A stretch of 64,000 bases of DNA from Acipenser ruthenus (lineage: Eukaryota; Chordata; Actinopteri; Acipenseriformes; Acipenseridae): contig NC_081201.1 in the NCBI RefSeq assembly GCF_902713425.1, positions 15,348,862 through 15,412,861 of the forward strand, written 5' to 3'. A program made the translations under genes and the position numbers. The notes beneath the pieces were generated by a model. That model ran no database searches, was not told the DNA's origin, and was given only the letters and a program-made list of their open reading frames with translations. Every line of letters begins with the position of its first letter. The first letter of the stretch is position 1. Shown piece by piece: positions 45,059 to 52,320 of this stretch.

Positions 45059-45329
45059 GTCTGACTCCTCCTTCAGTCTGCAGGCTTCAGCTAAAGAGGA
45101 GAAACTCAGGGTTAGTTGAAGAAAACCTGCTAGCGAGCAGGTTAGCTTCACGGAGTATGTTGCCATAGTAACTGACTCAGAGTTAAGCTGAACTGGCTTC
45201 GTGAAACCGAAAACTCCGAGTTTCCTTCAACTCTGAGTCAACTAACTCTGAGTTTTCACTAAACCCGCTTTCTGAAACAGGGCCCAGATTGAACATTTTG
45301 CAACCATTTAGTAAAGAAAGAGCATCCAT

Positions 45330-45404
45330 TGGAGAATGCGGGTATTGATCCCGTTACTTCTCGCATGCTAAGCGAGCGCTCTACCATTTGAGCTAAAATT
45401 CCCC
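45330..45404 (-). pseudogene. tRNA-Ala(AGC) with 2-nt insertion
   Basis: The last unit of the array. The anticodon is AGC, but two extra bases between the acceptor and D arm (GGGGAATTTTAGCTC) disturb the A-box spacing. Confidence 0.65.
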
Positions 45405-45556
45405 ACACTTGACAATATGTGACACGTGGCTGCCCAGAGCTAGGCGAAAATGATTCTCTCATTTTTATTGATGTTTCAGACAGTTGTTGCCGTAGGTTTC
45501 GTTCGTTCTTTTTGTCCTCATTACCAGTAAAACCAGGTGGGAAAAAAAATGTATTT

Positions 45557-45643
45557 TCCTTCGAGCCAGAATTGAACCAGCGACCTAAGGATGCCAATGT
45601 GTTATACTACAGTCCTCCGCTCTACCAGCTCAGTTATCGAAGG
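45557..45643 (-). tRNA. tRNA-Tyr(GTA) with intron
   Basis: The acceptor CCTTCGA/TCGAAGG is perfect, and GGAGGACTGTAG carries anticodon GTA. A 14-nt intron (TATAACACATTGGC) sits at the canonical 37/38 site, followed by ATCCTTAGGTCGC. The T arm has two wobble pairs and B box GGTTCAATTCT. The A box has TAACTGAGC for TAGCTCAGC. Probably functional or only lightly worn. Confidence 0.85.
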
Positions 45644-45783
45644 AAGTATTGGAGGGTGGTTCTTTGAGAACAATACACAATTCAGCATAAGGCTAGCAAG
45701 CTCAGCTGATTGCAGCAGTCAATAGCTGCCACCACTACTGTTCTTGTTGGTGAGTGCGCATTAACAGTGCTTCCAGAACACAG

Positions 45784-45833
45784 GGGCCAGTGGCACAATG
45801 GATAGTCTTACTACACATCACCAGCCTGGCTCG
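45784..45833 (+). pseudogene. tRNA-Arg(ACG)-like relic
   Basis: GGGCCAGTGGCACAATGGATAG matches the 5' half of tRNA-Arg(ACG) (written here in two parts: GGGCCAGTGG, CACAATGGATAG), and CCTGGCTCG matches its 3' end. The anticodon arm is decayed and the T arm lost. Confidence 0.55.
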
Positions 45834-45916
45834 CGACATTTGTTGTATGCGTGTTTTCCCTCGGCTTTGGCAATTTGAAGGGCAGGGTTGATAAATGGCG
45901 ACCCCCAGGTGTCTCT

Positions 45917-45958
45917 GCCTCCTTAGCGCAGTAGGTAGCACGTCAGTCTCATAATCTG
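45917..45958 (+). pseudogene. tRNA-Met(CAT) 5' half joined to a LINE scrap
   Basis: GCCTCCTTAGCGCAGTAGG, then TAGCACGTCAGTCTCATAATCTGA, is the elongator tRNA-Met up to the anticodon arm. It then runs straight into a CR1/L2 LINE fragment (TTTTGAATGACC...). Confidence 0.75.
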
Positions 45959-46012
45959 AATTTTGAATGACCTTTGCTGCTGATATAGATTAGGAATAGC
46001 AGAGGACCTAAT
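45959..46012 (-). mobile_element. CR1/L2 LINE scrap
   Basis: Two short pieces of the ORF2 region (TTTTGAATGACCTTTGCTGC and AGATTAGGAATAGCAGAGGA), contiguous here but apart in the element at 4425-4560. An internally deleted remnant. Confidence 0.7.
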
Positions 46013-46086
46013 GCTGACCTGAAACGAGCAGTTGTCTCAGAAATGAACGGGGTCAATTTCATCAAACTGGTGGGCAACTATCAATT

Positions 46087-46158
46087 GGGGGTGTAGCTCA
46101 GTGGTAGAGTGCATGCTTTACATGTATGAGGGCCCGGGTGCAATCCCTGGCATCTCTA
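46087..46158 (+). tRNA. tRNA-Ala(TGC)-type body with anticodon TAC (Val)
   Basis: The body GGGGGTGTAGCTCAGTGG...GGCATCTCTA matches tRNA-Ala(TGC) and keeps G3:U70. The anticodon loop TTTACAT gives TAC, a valine anticodon. The T loop has TGC for TTC, spoiling the B box. A TTTTTT terminator follows at 46162. Either a pseudogene or a tRNA that would mis-assign Ala. Confidence 0.65.
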
Positions 46159-46431
46159 AGCCCTTTTTTCTTCCCCCTTCACTAAAATCATATTTTGTTA
46201 TCAGAAGCAAACTCACACACCTCCTTTCAGGCATTTTCAAATATTCATTCACTCATTCATTCATTCATTCATTCAATCTATCTGTCTTTTGACTTGTAAA
46301 TATATACATAAATATAGGTATGTCTGCGTGTGCGGATATTATTTTATTGCTATTTTCTATCAATCTCACACTTGATGAACATTGTCGTTGAAGCAAAACC
46401 TATTGGAATAAGCTGACTGAGAAAAAGAAAG

Positions 46432-46526
46432 TGCTCCAGGTGAGCCTTAAACTCACAACCTCAGCATTGCTCTGTAGACATATTTCTATATAATTACCAC
46501 GCACTAACCGATTGCGCCACTGGAGC
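46432..46526 (-). tRNA. tRNA-Ile(TAT) with intron
   Basis: The acceptor GCTCCAG/CTGGAGC is perfect, with A73. The A box is TGGCGCAATCGG. Anticodon TAT lies in ATTATA, followed by a 21-nt intron before ATGCTGAGG. T-stem GTGAG/CTCAC is perfect, but the T loop reads TTTAAGG in place of TTCAAGC. Probably functional. Confidence 0.82.
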
Positions 46527-46633
46527 CGGCTGACAAACTTTGGAAATCCCTCTAAATGGAAGGCAGATCTTGGGACTGTGCAACAAAGCCCTTCACTACA
46601 GCAAGCCAGGAAGCAAATCACAGGAAGTGGCAG

Positions 46634-46707
46634 GGGGCTGTGGCATTGTTGGTTAAAATGCCTGCCTGTTAAACAGGAGATCCTGTGTTTAAATCCCAGC
46701 AGCACCT
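46634..46707 (+). tRNA. tRNA-Thr(AGT)-type body with anticodon GTT (Asn)
   Basis: The body closely follows tRNA-Thr(AGT) (TTGGTTAAAATGCCTG, AAACAGGAGATCCTG, ATCCCAGC). The anticodon loop is CTGTTAA, giving GTT, an Asn anticodon. One acceptor pair, one anticodon-stem pair and one T-stem pair are mismatched, and the T loop has TTTAAAT. Likely a drifting pseudogene, but the two-base anticodon swap is notable. Confidence 0.6.
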
Positions 46708-46791
46708 CAATGTTCTTGATTTGTTCATTAACAACCACAAAAGAAAATTATTTGAATTTTAAAGTGTAAACGAAGGAGAAAATCTTGCGAG

Positions 46792-46873
46792 GCTGCTGGA
46801 ACTCAGCCACAACCTTTCAGTCACGCCACACAGCTCAGCACGGTCCAACGTGCTATCTGTAGTGCCACAGAGC
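46792..46873 (-). pseudogene. tRNA-Arg(TCT)-like relic
   Basis: Minus strand GCTCTGTGGCACTACAGATA, then GCACGTTGGAC and AAAGGTTGTGGCTGAGTTCC, resembles intron-containing tRNA-Arg(TCT). The anticodon and T arm are degraded. Confidence 0.45.
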
Positions 46874-46936
46874 TAAACGCAGGTCAAAGCTGCACGGAAG
46901 GAGAGTCGAGGCCACAGAGGAAAAAGTGCCAAAAGC

Positions 46937-47018
46937 CAACAAGGAGGGGATTCGAACCCACGTGTGCAGAGCACAATGGATGAGCAGTCCATCGCCTTAA
47001 CCACTCGGCCACCTTGTC
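46937..47018 (-). tRNA. tRNA-Ser(GCT)
   Basis: Type II tRNA: acceptor GACAAGG/CCTTGTT, G73, A box TGGCCGAGTGG, anticodon stem ATGGA/TCCAT around CTGCTCA (GCT), long variable arm (TTGTGCTCTGCACA) and B box GGTTCGAATCC. One T-stem mismatch. Probably functional. A much worn partial copy may lie at about 47,236-47,290. Confidence 0.85.
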
Positions 47019-47384
47019 TACCTGCCTGCATGGCAAACTAAAACGAAAACAAAAAACAAAACGGGGAACACTTCCAAAATTGCTGTTTGGTCCCAGGAAA
47101 AAAGGCGCTTTACTGCTGCCGCCTTGAAAGCAAGGGCTCCTTGCCCCACTAAACAGCTCCGTTTCTGCTTTACCGCTGCACGCATCCACCTCCTCCCCCC
47201 ACGAGCGCAAGGCCTTCTGGGTACACTGGCCTGCTGCGTGCGCAGAGCAAGCTGTCCATCAGTTAGGCAGGCCTGCCTACCTGCCTGCCTTATTTGGGGG
47301 AAAAAAAAGAACAAAAAGAGCGGGAAAAAATAAAACCCAGAAAAAGGGAGAGATACAGGCTGGCTCTCTCTTTTGACCTTTCTT
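47019..47384. other. Spacer between tRNA-Ser and U2
   Basis: No gene recognised. CTGCCTGC-type repeats lie at 47,022-47,032 and 47,270-47,290. A stretch at 47,236-47,263 recalls the tRNA-Ser variable arm and anticodon region. The segment at 47365-47378 is the U2 3' box. Confidence 0.5.
47365..47378 (-). promoter_or_regulatory. U2 snRNA 3' box
   Basis: Minus strand GGTCAAAAGAGAGA, a few bases after the U2 3' end, fits the snRNA 3'-box pattern ending AAARNNAGA, which directs 3'-end formation by Integrator. Its presence argues the U2 copy is a true gene locus rather than a retrocopy. Confidence 0.6.
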
Positions 47385-47505
47385 GTGCACTGTTCCCGGA
47401 GGTACTGCAATACTGGGTCGATGCGTGGAGTGGACGGAGCAAGCCCCGGTTCCATCTCCCGCTTCCAAAAATCAATTTAATATAGACGGTCCCCCTATGG
47501 GGGAC
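47385..47505 (-). ncRNA. U2 snRNA gene, 3' part
   Basis: Minus strand carries U2 landmarks in order: GTCCCCCATAGGGGGAC hairpin, the Sm site region ATTGATTTTTGGAAG, GGGAGATGGAACCGGGGCTTG, CTCCGTCCACTCCACGCATC, GTATTGCAGTACCTCCGGGAAC and GTGCAC. The 5' continuation (GATACGTCCC) lies at 51,443-51,477, on the other side of LTR copy 2. U2 pairs with the intron branch site in the spliceosome. This copy cannot be functional as it stands. Confidence 0.9.
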
Positions 47506-48192
47506 TGTGGCAGGAATGGCTGACTGGTCTGACGTCACGGCAGAAGAAGGGACCACAAAAACAAAAAGGTATTGTGCAGTGGCGCGGGCGCCGTTTTATT
47601 TAAAGCAACCAAAAATAAATAAATATTTAAACAAAAATAAACACTTGCTCGCAGAGCAGAAATAAAACAAGTAAACAAAAATAAATCTCGAACACAAAAT
47701 AAATACGGTCAGGCTGAGCAACTGCCTTCACTGATCCGTACGTTTTAACTAAATGTATCTCCTCTCGCTCTCGCGTATCCTCTTAAACACTCCCTCTTAA
47801 ACACTCCACCTAAAACACCCACTCAAAACACCCACACAGAGTGCCGAGAGCTGCAGGCTTTTATTAACAGGTGACCATCTCCCGATTAGCAACAAATTAA
47901 ATCACCTAATTAATTCGGGAGATGGCCACCTTCTGCACGAGTTTTTTCATTACACCTGGCAGAGGACGAGCACCGATCTCGCCTCTGCCAAGACATGTTT
48001 TAAAAATAAACAAAACAATAACAAACATACGGCGCTCGCCGTCATAAATATAATACAATAAAACATACGGCGCTCGCCGACAAATACTATAAATCATAAT
48101 AAACAAAAACAATAATCTGCACAGGGGCGGAGGATGAACCCTTGTTCTAAAAATAAAACAAAACAATGTACAGGGCTGCTCGCCCTGTTACA
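47506..48192 (-). repeat. 3' LTR of copy 2
   Basis: Direct repeat partner of 50756-51442, with the TGACGTCA palindrome near 47,530. The coding frame of the element ends on a TAA formed by the first bases of this LTR (TGTAACA). Confidence 0.88.
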
Positions 48193-50638
48193 TATCCCCC
48201 CCCTTGTGCAACGCACACATGGCCCCAACGGCCACCTCCCCCCTCAGTCTCAAAGTCCCGGACGAGGGGGAAGCGAGTTGCTTCTGGGGGGTGGCCATGG
48301 TGGAATCTCCAGCACCCCCCAATCCTTTGTGGCCGGCAGCTCCCTCTTCTGGGGCTCCCTCCACACTCTCTCCTGCCGCAAAATTGCGGCTGGGGGAGCT
48401 GGTCTCCTGACCTTCCCCCTCCTCTTCATGGCCAGCAGTTCCCCTCCGTGGGGCTCTGACCACCCAAACTCCTGCCGCGAAAGTGCGGCTGGGGGAGCTG
48501 GTCTCCTGACCTTCCCCCTCCTCTTCATGGTCAGCAGTTCCCCTCCGTGGGGCTCTGACCACCCAAACTCCTGCCGCGAAAGTGCGGCTGGGGGAGCTGG
48601 TCTCCTGACCTTCCCCCTCCTCTTCATGGTCAGCAGTTCCCCTCCGTGGGGCTCTGACCACATGACCTCCGGCCGCGAAAGTGCAGCTGGGGGAGCTGGT
48701 CTCCTGACCTCCCCCCCTTTCTTGATGGCCGGCAGCTCCACTCCGTGGGGCTCCGACCACAATGTAGTGATCCCAGGCGAAGCCGGATCCCTGGCGACCC
48801 CAGGCGAAGCCGGGTCCCTGGCGACCCCAGGCGACGGCAGCGGACCCTCGGGAGGCGACGGCAGCGGACCCTCGGGAGGCGACGGCAGCGGACCCTCGGG
48901 AGGCGACGGCAGCGGACCCATGGGAGGCGACACAGGCGACGGCAGCAAACCTAGGAGACGCAAGGGAGACACAGGCGACTCTAGGCGATGCAGACGGCGG
49001 GAGGGGAGGCCCTGGCCATGAAGGCGGCAGCAGGAGCTCCACTTCTCCCAATGGTGGTGGTGGTGGAGGTAGAGGTAGCTCCTGCTCCTCTCCTCTTGAC
49101 AGTAAAGGCGGCAGGGGCTCCTCCTCTTCTGGCGGCCAAGGCGGCAGGGGCTCCTCCTCTTCTGGCGGCCAAGGCGGCAGGGCTTCCTCCCCTTCAGGCG
49201 GCCAAGGCAGCAGGGGCTCCTCCCCTTCAGGCTGCGAAGGCGGCAGGGGCTCCTGCCCTTCAGGCTGCGAAGGCGGCAGGGCTTCCTCCCCTTCAGGCTG
49301 CGAAGGCGGCAGGGCTTCCTCCCCTTCAGGCTGCGAAGGCGGCAGGGCTTCCTCCCCTTCAGGCTGCGAAGGCGGCAGGGCTTCCTCCCCTTCAGGCTGC
49401 GAAGGCGGCAGGGGCTCCTCCCCTTCTGGCGGCCAAGGCGGCAGGGGCTCCTCCCCATCTGGCGGCCAAGGCTCCTCCCCTTCAGGCTGCGAAGGCGGCA
49501 GGGCTTCCTCCCCTTCAGGCGGCCAAGGCAGCAGGGCTTCCTCCCCTTCAGGCTGCGAAGGCGGCAGGGCTTCCTCCCCTTCAGGCTGCGAAGGCGGCTC
49601 CTCCCCTTCTGGCAGCGAAGGCGGCTCCTCCCCTTCTGGCAGCGAAGGTGGCAGGGGCGCCTCCCCTTCTGGCTGCAACAGGGAAACCAGCAGGCATGCT
49701 CCCTCTGCTGGTGGTGGTGGGAGCAACACACAGTCCTCCCATGGAGACGGAGGTGGCACCAGCAGGTATTCTCCCTCTGCTGGTGGTGGTGGGAGCGACA
49801 CGTCGTCCTCCCACAGCGGTGGAGGCGCCACCAGCAGGTATTCTCCCTCTGCTGGTGGTGGTGGGAGCGACACGTCGTCCTCCCACGGAGACGGAGGTGG
49901 CACCAGCAGGTATTCTCCCTCTGCTGGTGGTGGGAGCGACACGTCGTTCTCCCACGGCGGTGGAGGTGGAACCAGCAGGTATGCTCCCTCTGCTGGCGGA
50001 GGTGGGAGCGACTCACAGTCCTCCCAGGGCGGTGGAGGTGGAACCAGCAGGAATTCTCCCTCTGCTGGCAGGTACCTGGGCTGTGGACCTTCGGCCTTCT
50101 TGGGCTGTGGACGCACCGACTCCCCCCTCTTGGGCTGTGGACGCACCGACTCCCCCCTCTTGGGCTGTGGACGCACCGACTCCTCCCTCTTGGGCTGTGG
50201 ACGCACCGACTCCCCCCTCTTGGGCTGTGGACGTTCGGGCTCCTCCCACTCAGGCGCAGGACGTTCGGGCTCCTCCCTTTTAGGTGCAGGACGTTCGGGC
50301 TCCTCCCACTCAGGCGCAGGACGTTCGGGCTCCTCCCTTTTAGGTGCAGGACGTTCGGGCTCCTCCCACTCAGGCGCAGGACGTTCGGGCTCCTCCCACT
50401 CAGGCGCAGGACGCACCAACTCCTCCCTCTTGTCTCCCCTCCAGCAGCTGTAATCCCAGTCTTCAGGGAGGGGGCAATTAACTGGGAAATGCCCCCGCTC
50501 CCCACAGAAGCAGCAACAACTCAGCTGGCTTATGCTATGGAGGAGGGCTTCCCAGCTCATCTCCTCCTGTGCCTGCTGTTGTTGCTGCAGCGGCTGCTGT
50601 CTCCTCATCCTCCTTCCTCCCATCTTCCTTCCTCCCAT
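48188..50638 (-). CDS. CCHC zinc-knuckle, Pro/Glu-repeat protein of LTR copy 2
   Basis: 816 residues from the first ATG (MGGRKMGGRRMRRQQPLQQQ). One CCHC knuckle, CCFCGERGHFPVNC, lies near residue 55. Then come EEPERPAPEW/EEPERPAPKR and ESVRPQPKRG decapeptides, shared with the protein at 1352-2800. EYLLVPPPPPWEDDVSLPPPPAEG units follow (24-25 residues), then many EGEEALPPSQP units, an Ala/Ser/Gly block and a C-terminal VWVVRAPRRGTADHEEEGE repeat. It is low-complexity throughout. No RT, protease or integrase. Probably a Gag-like RNA binder. Long frames on the opposite strand here are composition artefacts. Confidence 0.72.
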   Translation of the reverse strand: MGGRKMGGRRMRRQQPLQQQQQAQEEMSWEALLHSISQLSCCCFCGERGHFPVNCPLPEDWDYSCWRGDKREELVRPAPEWEEPERPAPEWEEPERPAPKREEPERPAPEWEEPERPAPKREEPERPAPEWEEPERPQPKRGESVRPQPKREESVRPQPKRGESVRPQPKRGESVRPQPKKAEGPQPRYLPAEGEFLLVPPPPPWEDCESLPPPPAEGAYLLVPPPPPWENDVSLPPPAEGEYLLVPPPSPWEDDVSLPPPPAEGEYLLVAPPPLWEDDVSLPPPPAEGEYLLVPPPSPWEDCVLLPPPPAEGACLLVSLLQPEGEAPLPPSLPEGEEPPSLPEGEEPPSQPEGEEALPPSQPEGEEALLPWPPEGEEALPPSQPEGEEPWPPDGEEPLPPWPPEGEEPLPPSQPEGEEALPPSQPEGEEALPPSQPEGEEALPPSQPEGEEALPPSQPEGQEPLPPSQPEGEEPLLPWPPEGEEALPPWPPEEEEPLPPWPPEEEEPLPPLLSRGEEQELPLPPPPPPLGEVELLLPPSWPGPPLPPSASPRVACVSLASPRFAAVACVASHGSAAVASRGSAAVASRGSAAVASRGSAAVAWGRQGPGFAWGRQGSGFAWDHYIVVGAPRSGAAGHQERGGGQETSSPSCTFAAGGHVVRAPRRGTADHEEEGEGQETSSPSRTFAAGVWVVRAPRRGTADHEEEGEGQETSSPSRTFAAGVWVVRAPRRGTAGHEEEGEGQETSSPSRNFAAGESVEGAPEEGAAGHKGLGGAGDSTMATPQKQLASPSSGTLRLRGEVAVGAMCALHKGGDM

Positions 50639-50755
50639 CCTCCTCTTCACTCTTCCTCTCCACACACAAAAAAAACGAAAAAAAAACGAAAAACCTGCAG
50701 TACCCTACTTCTGCCTGCGTCCTGGAGGCGCTGCAATCCCACGCAGGACACCACG

Positions 50756-51442
50756 TGTGCCAGGAATGGCTGACTGGTCTGACGTCACGGCAGAAGAAGG
50801 GACCACAAAAACAAAAAGGTATTGTGCAGTGGCGCGGGCGCCGTTTTATTTAAAGCAACCAAAAATAAATAAATATTTAAACAAAAATAAACACTTGCTC
50901 GCAGAGCAGAAATAAAACAAGTAAACAAAAATAAATCTCGAACACAAAATAAATACGGTCAGGCTGAGCAACTGCCTTCACTGATCCGTACGTTTTAACT
51001 AAATGTATCTCCTCTCGCTCTCACGTATCCTCTTAAACACTCCCTCTTAAACACTCCACCTAAAACACCCACTCAAAACACCCACACAGAGTGCCGAGAG
51101 CTGCAGGCTTTTATTAACAGGTGACCATCTCCCGATTAGCAACAAATTAAATCACCTAATTAATTCGGGAGATGGCCACCTTCTGCACGAGTTTTTTCAT
51201 TACACCTGGCAGAGGACGAGCACCGATCTCGCCTCTGCCAGGACATGTTTTAAAAATAAACAAAACAATAACAAACATACGGCGCTCGCCGTCATAAATA
51301 TAATACAATAAAACATACGGCGCTCGCCGACAAAAACTATAAATCATAATAAACAAAAACAATAATCTGCACAGGGGCGGAGGATGAACCCTTGTTCTAA
51401 AAATAAAACAAAACAATGTACAGGGCTGCTCGCCCTGTTACA
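50756..51442 (-). repeat. 5' LTR of copy 2
   Basis: Near-identical to 47506-48192. The TGACGTCA palindrome lies near 50,780. Confidence 0.88.
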
Positions 51443-51477
51443 GGGACGTATCAGATATTAAACTGATAAGAACAGAT
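51443..51477 (-). ncRNA. U2 snRNA gene, internal 5' part
   Basis: Minus strand ATCTGTTCTTATCAG, TTTAATATCTGATACGTCCC is the classic U2 stem-loop II region just before the part at 47385-47505. The first 30 or so bases of U2 are absent. At ATCTG the sequence switches to the 3' end of a LINE (GCAAAAAGTA). Confidence 0.88.
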
Positions 51478-52320
51478 TACTTTTTGCATAAATGTTTTAT
51501 TCAACACCAATATTTACATTACAATAAATAATAAAACAAATACAATACATACACAAAAAACTACAACAAACCAAAGAAACAATACATTTACATATATGCA
51601 AATCATTACATTTTCCTGCCAAAATTCAAATTCCACCAATCACTATAAAACACATTTCAGTTATAGTCCTTTCCCCCAACTCCAATTTGTTTAAACAGAG
51701 AAAATCCCCACATTTCTTGTAAACAGGCTTTTTTCCGGAGCCTGCACTCCTTTTTTTCTCCACACCTTCCTTTGTCACTGGTACACTGGGTTTCTTCCTC
51801 ACTGATTCCCCCTTGATCCGCTGCTGCTGTCGCTGCTGGAGCCACATTTGCAGTACTGTTAGCTTTACCTCCATCCTCTTCAGCGGTCTCCTGTTCTTCT
51901 CCAGCACGGCTCTCTCCACCAGCAGCTCTCTGCGGACACTTAGAATACAAATGATTACTTCCTCCACACAGATTTATGCTTTATGTCCCATCTGCTTACA
52001 TTTTCGATAAACCTCCGGCTGACCAGCATAATACAGGTATCCTCTATTCGCTCCAATGAAAAAGGAGGAAGGCAGATGTCACACCCTCAAACCCCTCTTT
52101 ACTAGGCCGTAACCTCGACCAGACCTTCCATGTCCCAAATTAAAATTCCAAATTCATCCAGACTTTTAATTGGCAGTCTAACTACATTACAAAATTGACT
52201 TGAAGTCGCCACCTCAGCAGCAGGGACATATGGATTATACAGATGAACCTTAACCAGTCTCACTTCTTGCAAAAATAAAGGCTGAAATTCAAAAAGAGAA
52301 TAAGGCAACACATAAGGCAA
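51478..52320 (-). mobile_element. LINE 3' end with zinc-knuckle ORF1, inserted in U2 (Keno/Tx1-like)
   Basis: Read leftward, an RRM-like ORF1 block (VRLVKVHLYNPYVPAAEV...LDEFGI, about 52,290-52,120) is followed by GANRGYLYYAGQPEVYRKC and GHKA (a zinc knuckle, about 52,060-51,970) and a Lys/Glu-rich tail to about 51,630. An AT-rich 3' region with AATAAA follows and ends ATGCAAAAAGTA directly at U2. No ORF2 lies between ORF1 and the 3' region. Stops and frame changes show it is dead. The Tx1-clade lineage Keno is known to target U2 snRNA genes, which this junction fits. The 5' side is cut by a CR1/L2 LINE at 52,321. Confidence 0.6.

Larger units (their letters stand above)
24624..45284. mobile_element. 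Harbinger DNA transposon, copy 5, split by a Polinton
   Basis: The left part is 24624-26031 and the right part 43072-45284, with CAG duplications at 24621-24623 and 45285-45287. The Polinton at 26032-43071 sits in MYB exon 4, within ...GTGGAGCCTTC|TGCC. Without the insert the element matches copy 3, including the 33-bp and 12-bp markers. Intron 1 has a (TA)n run of over 60 bp near 25,074-25,137. Confidence 0.9.
7631..45533 (-). repeat. Tandem tRNA-Ala(AGC) repeat array, interrupted by Harbinger copies
   Basis: A unit of roughly 230-285 bp recurs. It runs from ATTGAACATTTTCCAACC through a minus-strand tRNA-Ala, ACACTTGACA, a CACGTG-containing flank (GACACGTGGCTGCCCAGAG), GATGTTTCAGACAG and CATTACCAGTAAAAAAC to GGAAGACCAG. 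Pieces lie at 7631-7907, 11456-12507 (four units), 16050-16559 (two), 20174-20966 (three), 24550-24623 (fragment) and 45285-45533 (one). Between the pieces sit five Harbinger transposons, all inserted at the CAG of GACCAGATTG. The TATA-like and CACGTG sequences just upstream of each tRNA may be external Pol III promoter elements. Confidence 0.85.
47506..51442 (-). mobile_element. Non-autonomous LTR retrotransposon (TR-GAG-like), copy 2, inside U2
   Basis: A minus-strand element with 687-bp LTRs (47506-48192, 50756-51442), TG...CA ends and 5-bp GGGAC duplications (47501-47505, 51443-51447). Directly inside the 5' LTR (at 50,755 reading leftward) is CG then TGGTGTC, the same primer-site start as copy 1. 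A G-rich polypurine tract (minus strand AAGGGGGGGG) abuts the 3' LTR. The LTRs differ at about four positions by eye, so it is young. The interior encodes one zinc-knuckle repeat protein and no enzymes. It split a U2 snRNA gene. Its own frame looks whole. Confidence 0.9.

Noticed and set aside
46017-46085. Possible coding relic (ADLKRAVVSEMNGVNF...)
   Set aside because: It reads open for about 26 codons between a LINE scrap and a tRNA, but no family is recognised and it is too short to call.
47236-47290. A second tRNA-Ser gene
   Set aside because: Only the variable-arm and anticodon-stem words recall tRNA-Ser. No complete cloverleaf can be drawn.
48988-50283. A 431-residue plus-strand Ala/Pro-rich frame inside LTR copy 2
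   Set aside because: It is the opposite strand of the zinc-knuckle repeat gene. The GC-rich tandem units keep the frame open by composition.
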